A stretch of 64,000 nt of DNA, taken from NCBI RefSeq assembly GCF_945906775.1, contig NZ_CAMDRE010000002.1:868001-932000 (forward strand), read 5' to 3'. Shown here piece by piece: positions 62,030 through 64,000 of the stretch (its first letter is position 1; every line of letters begins with the position of its first letter). Under the pieces are notes generated by a model. The model had not been told where the DNA came from. It was given only the letters and a program-made list of their open reading frames with translations, and did no database searches. This DNA comes from Citrobacter sp. Marseille-Q6884. Its GTDB lineage: Bacteria; Pseudomonadota; Gammaproteobacteria; Enterobacterales; Enterobacteriaceae. The position numbers were made by a program, and so were the translations under genes.

Positions 62030-63401
62030 ACGCCTGAACCCGGGGTTGCGTAATACGCAAACCACTGACAACTGCCGCTATCGCAGCCAGTACGCCTGCG
62101 GTGATCAGCGAGACGTGTGTCCCGCTGTCGCCAAACTGGTTCAACATCAGCGCCACCAACGCCGCACCACTACTCTGTCCCAGTAAGCGTGCCGTGCCCA
62201 GCATCCCGCTTGCGCCTCCGCTGCGTTCCCGTGGCGCGGAAGTGATGATGGTGTGATTGTTTGGCGACTGGAACAGACCAAATCCCGCTCCGCAGAGAAT
62301 CATCGGCCAGATGATATTAAAATCCGTGGGTGAAGAGGGCAGGAGCACCAGCGAAAATAATCCACTCGCCATAAGCGCCATTCCCAGCGCACCTAACAAC
62401 CCGGCATGGACGCGTTCAATTAAATAGCCGGCCAGCGGCGCCATGACCATGGTGGCAAGCGGCCATGGCGTCAGCAGCAACCCTGTTTCGACTTCGCTAC
62501 GTCCTAACACCGTTTGCAGAAAGAACGGCAATGAAACCATGGCCAGCATCTGCGCGCAAAAGGAGCAGATAGAGGTACAAATGGAGAGCGAAAAGAGCGG
62601 TATGCGCAGGAGATCGACCGGTAGTAACGGGACAGGCAGTGCAAGTTGGCGGCGGATAAAGAAAAACCCTACTATCAGTAACCCTGCAAGTTCGGCGCCT
62701 GTCAGCGTAAGTGATTGTCCTTGTGCAAATCCACTGAGTGCCGTAATCAGCAAGCCAAAGGTAAGCGCGTTCATCACCGCACTGGGCAGATCAAAGCGGG
62801 GTTTATTGCTGCGAGGGGTATTGGGTGGCAGAAAACGCATGGCTAATAGCAGCGCGATAATACCCAGCGGGACGTTAATCAGGAATAACCATTTCCACGA
62901 GGCAATAGAGAGGATTGCCGCGGCAATGGTGGGGCCCGCCGCTGAGGAAACCGCGACGATAAAGGAGTTAATGCCCATTCCTCGGCCAAGTTGGCGATGG
63001 GGATAAATCAGCCGGATCAGCGCCGTGTTGACGCTCATCAGCGCCGCACCGCCAAAGCCCTGAGCGACGCGCGCCAGCGTCAGCATGTGCAGAGAATCTG
63101 ACAGGGCACAAAATAGCGAAGCCAGCAGAAAAACGACCAGACCACATTTATAAATGCGTCGATAGCCAAACATGTCACCCAAAAAGGAAAGAGATAACAA
63201 CGAAACCACAATAGCAATTTGGTAGGCGTTCACGATCCAAATTGAACTGGCAGGCGATGCCTGAAGATCGGTAGCAATAGTCGGAAGGGCAACGTTAGCA
63301 ATTGCGCCATCCAATACGGCCATAGAGATGCCAATAATAATGGTTAAAATTGCCCCATAACGCTGGGGCAATGGCAGACCATCTGCCTGGATTTTTTCCA
63401 T
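62028..63401 (-). CDS. yebQ: DHA2-type MFS drug transporter YebQ
   Basis: 457 aa with about 14 membrane helices. TM1 motif VLDGAIANVALPTIATDL, motif A GDMFGYRRIY near 75 and the antiporter motif C region SSAAGPTIAAAILS near 155 place it with EmrB/QacA-like exporters. Probable proton-driven multidrug efflux; substrate unknown. Convergent with htpX and divergent from kdgR. Confidence 0.93.
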   Translation of the reverse strand: MEKIQADGLPLPQRYGAILTIIIGISMAVLDGAIANVALPTIATDLQASPASSIWIVNAYQIAIVVSLLSLSFLGDMFGYRRIYKCGLVVFLLASLFCALSDSLHMLTLARVAQGFGGAALMSVNTALIRLIYPHRQLGRGMGINSFIVAVSSAAGPTIAAAILSIASWKWLFLINVPLGIIALLLAMRFLPPNTPRSNKPRFDLPSAVMNALTFGLLITALSGFAQGQSLTLTGAELAGLLIVGFFFIRRQLALPVPLLPVDLLRIPLFSLSICTSICSFCAQMLAMVSLPFFLQTVLGRSEVETGLLLTPWPLATMVMAPLAGYLIERVHAGLLGALGMALMASGLFSLVLLPSSPTDFNIIWPMILCGAGFGLFQSPNNHTIITSAPRERSGGASGMLGTARLLGQSSGAALVALMLNQFGDSGTHVSLITAGVLAAIAAVVSGLRITQPRVQA

Positions 63402-63576
63402 AGGAAGTCGATATCGTCGGAAATTATGATGAGAATAATGATTTTAGCATTGATATTCAGGTGTTATGTCGCAGATTTGTAACTAAGTAAGCAAAGATGG
63501 ATTGCGAGCGCCGGTACGTGAAATTATAATAAAAACCGGTTCTGATTTTTATAAAACACTCGTAATGAGGTGATAA

Positions 63577-64000
63577 ATGGCTATCGCAGATCTGGACAAA
63601 CAACCCGATTCTGTATCTTCCGTGCTGAAGGTTTTTGGCATTCTGCAGGCGCTGGGTGAAGAGCGCGAGATTGGTATTACCGAATTGTCGCAACGCGTCA
63701 TGATGTCAAAAAGCACCGTTTATCGCTTTTTGCAGACCATGAAAACGCTGGGTTATGTGGCACAAGAAGGGGAATCCGAGAAATACTCTCTGACCCTTAA
63801 ACTGTTTGAGCTGGGCGCTCGCGCGTTGCAAAACGTTGATTTGATCCGTAGCGCTGATATTCAGATGCGTGAGTTGTCGCGTCTGACAAAAGAAACCGTG
63901 CATCTTGGTGCGCTGGATGAAGACAGCATCGTTTACATCCACAAAATTGACTCGATGTACAATTTGCGTATGTATTCTCGTGTCGGTCGTCGTAACCCGC
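63577..64000 (+). CDS. kdgR: Transcriptional repressor KdgR (IclR family), N-terminal part
   Basis: The first ~141 codons (of about 263) are in the window. The IclR winged helix-turn-helix (~18-80, with ITELSQRVMMSKSTVYRFLQTM) is complete and the start of the ligand domain follows. KdgR represses KDG/pectin-related uptake and eda-type genes and is relieved by KDG. GAGGTGATAA precedes the ATG. Confidence 0.96.
   Translation, partial: MAIADLDKQPDSVSSVLKVFGILQALGEEREIGITELSQRVMMSKSTVYRFLQTMKTLGYVAQEGESEKYSLTLKLFELGARALQNVDLIRSADIQMRELSRLTKETVHLGALDEDSIVYIHKIDSMYNLRMYSRVGRRNP

Overview
The window is a gene-dense enterobacterial chromosome segment. Nearly every protein reads as a close orthologue of an Escherichia coli/Salmonella gene, in the known order from cheA to kdgR (the E. 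coli che-flh-argS-aspS-ruv-znu-zwf-edd-proQ-kdgR neighbourhood). Three traits argue against E. coli itself and favour Citrobacter or a close relative: a second PBP2-type transpeptidase between flhE and argS (known from Salmonella), a tap receptor gene (absent from Salmonella), and no yebB between ruvC and ruvA. The genus is inferred from gene content and protein similarity only.

Layout. 1-12877: the chemotaxis/flagellar export block cheA(end)-cheW, then tar-tap-cheR-cheB-cheY-cheZ behind a near-consensus sigma-28 promoter, then flhB-flhA-flhE. A divergent SLC1/DAACS-type transporter is wedged between cheW and tar. 12890-22047: PBP2 paralogue, argS, yecM, cutC, the tRNA wobble-uridine modification pair cmoAB, yecN, yecE, yecD. 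22335-27591: aspS, nudB, yebC and the Holliday-junction genes ruvC and ruvAB. 27639-32625: zinc uptake znuABC around a shared Zur operator, mepM and lpxM. 32680-40949: central carbon metabolism pykA, hexR, zwf, edd, eda, then purT. 41082-48171: SOS gene yebG, yebF, yebE, ptrB, exoX, yobB, holE and the copper-linked yobA-copD-yebY. 48172-50774: the sRNA locus sdsR/ryeA followed by an AT-rich 2.2-kb stretch with one membrane-bound GGDEF protein. 50775-64000: pphA, yebW, yebV, rsmF, the letAB lipid-transport pair, msrC, proQ-prc, htpX, yebQ and the start of kdgR.

Regulation visible in the sequence: sigma-28 (tar), a perfect CRP palindrome (transporter/tar gap), LexA boxes (ruvA, yebG), Zur (znu), HexR and a marbox (zwf), GntR (edd), a sigma-S-type -10 (sdsR), a sigma-32-like element (htpX), and several strong intrinsic terminators and REP-like palindromes.

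The most accessory-looking parts are the AT-rich diguanylate cyclase insert beside sdsR (a locus described as an insertion hot spot in Salmonella), the transporter inside the chemotaxis cluster, the extra PBP2, and a short structured block beside cmoB. I found no prophage, intact IS element, tRNA, rRNA or CRISPR array.
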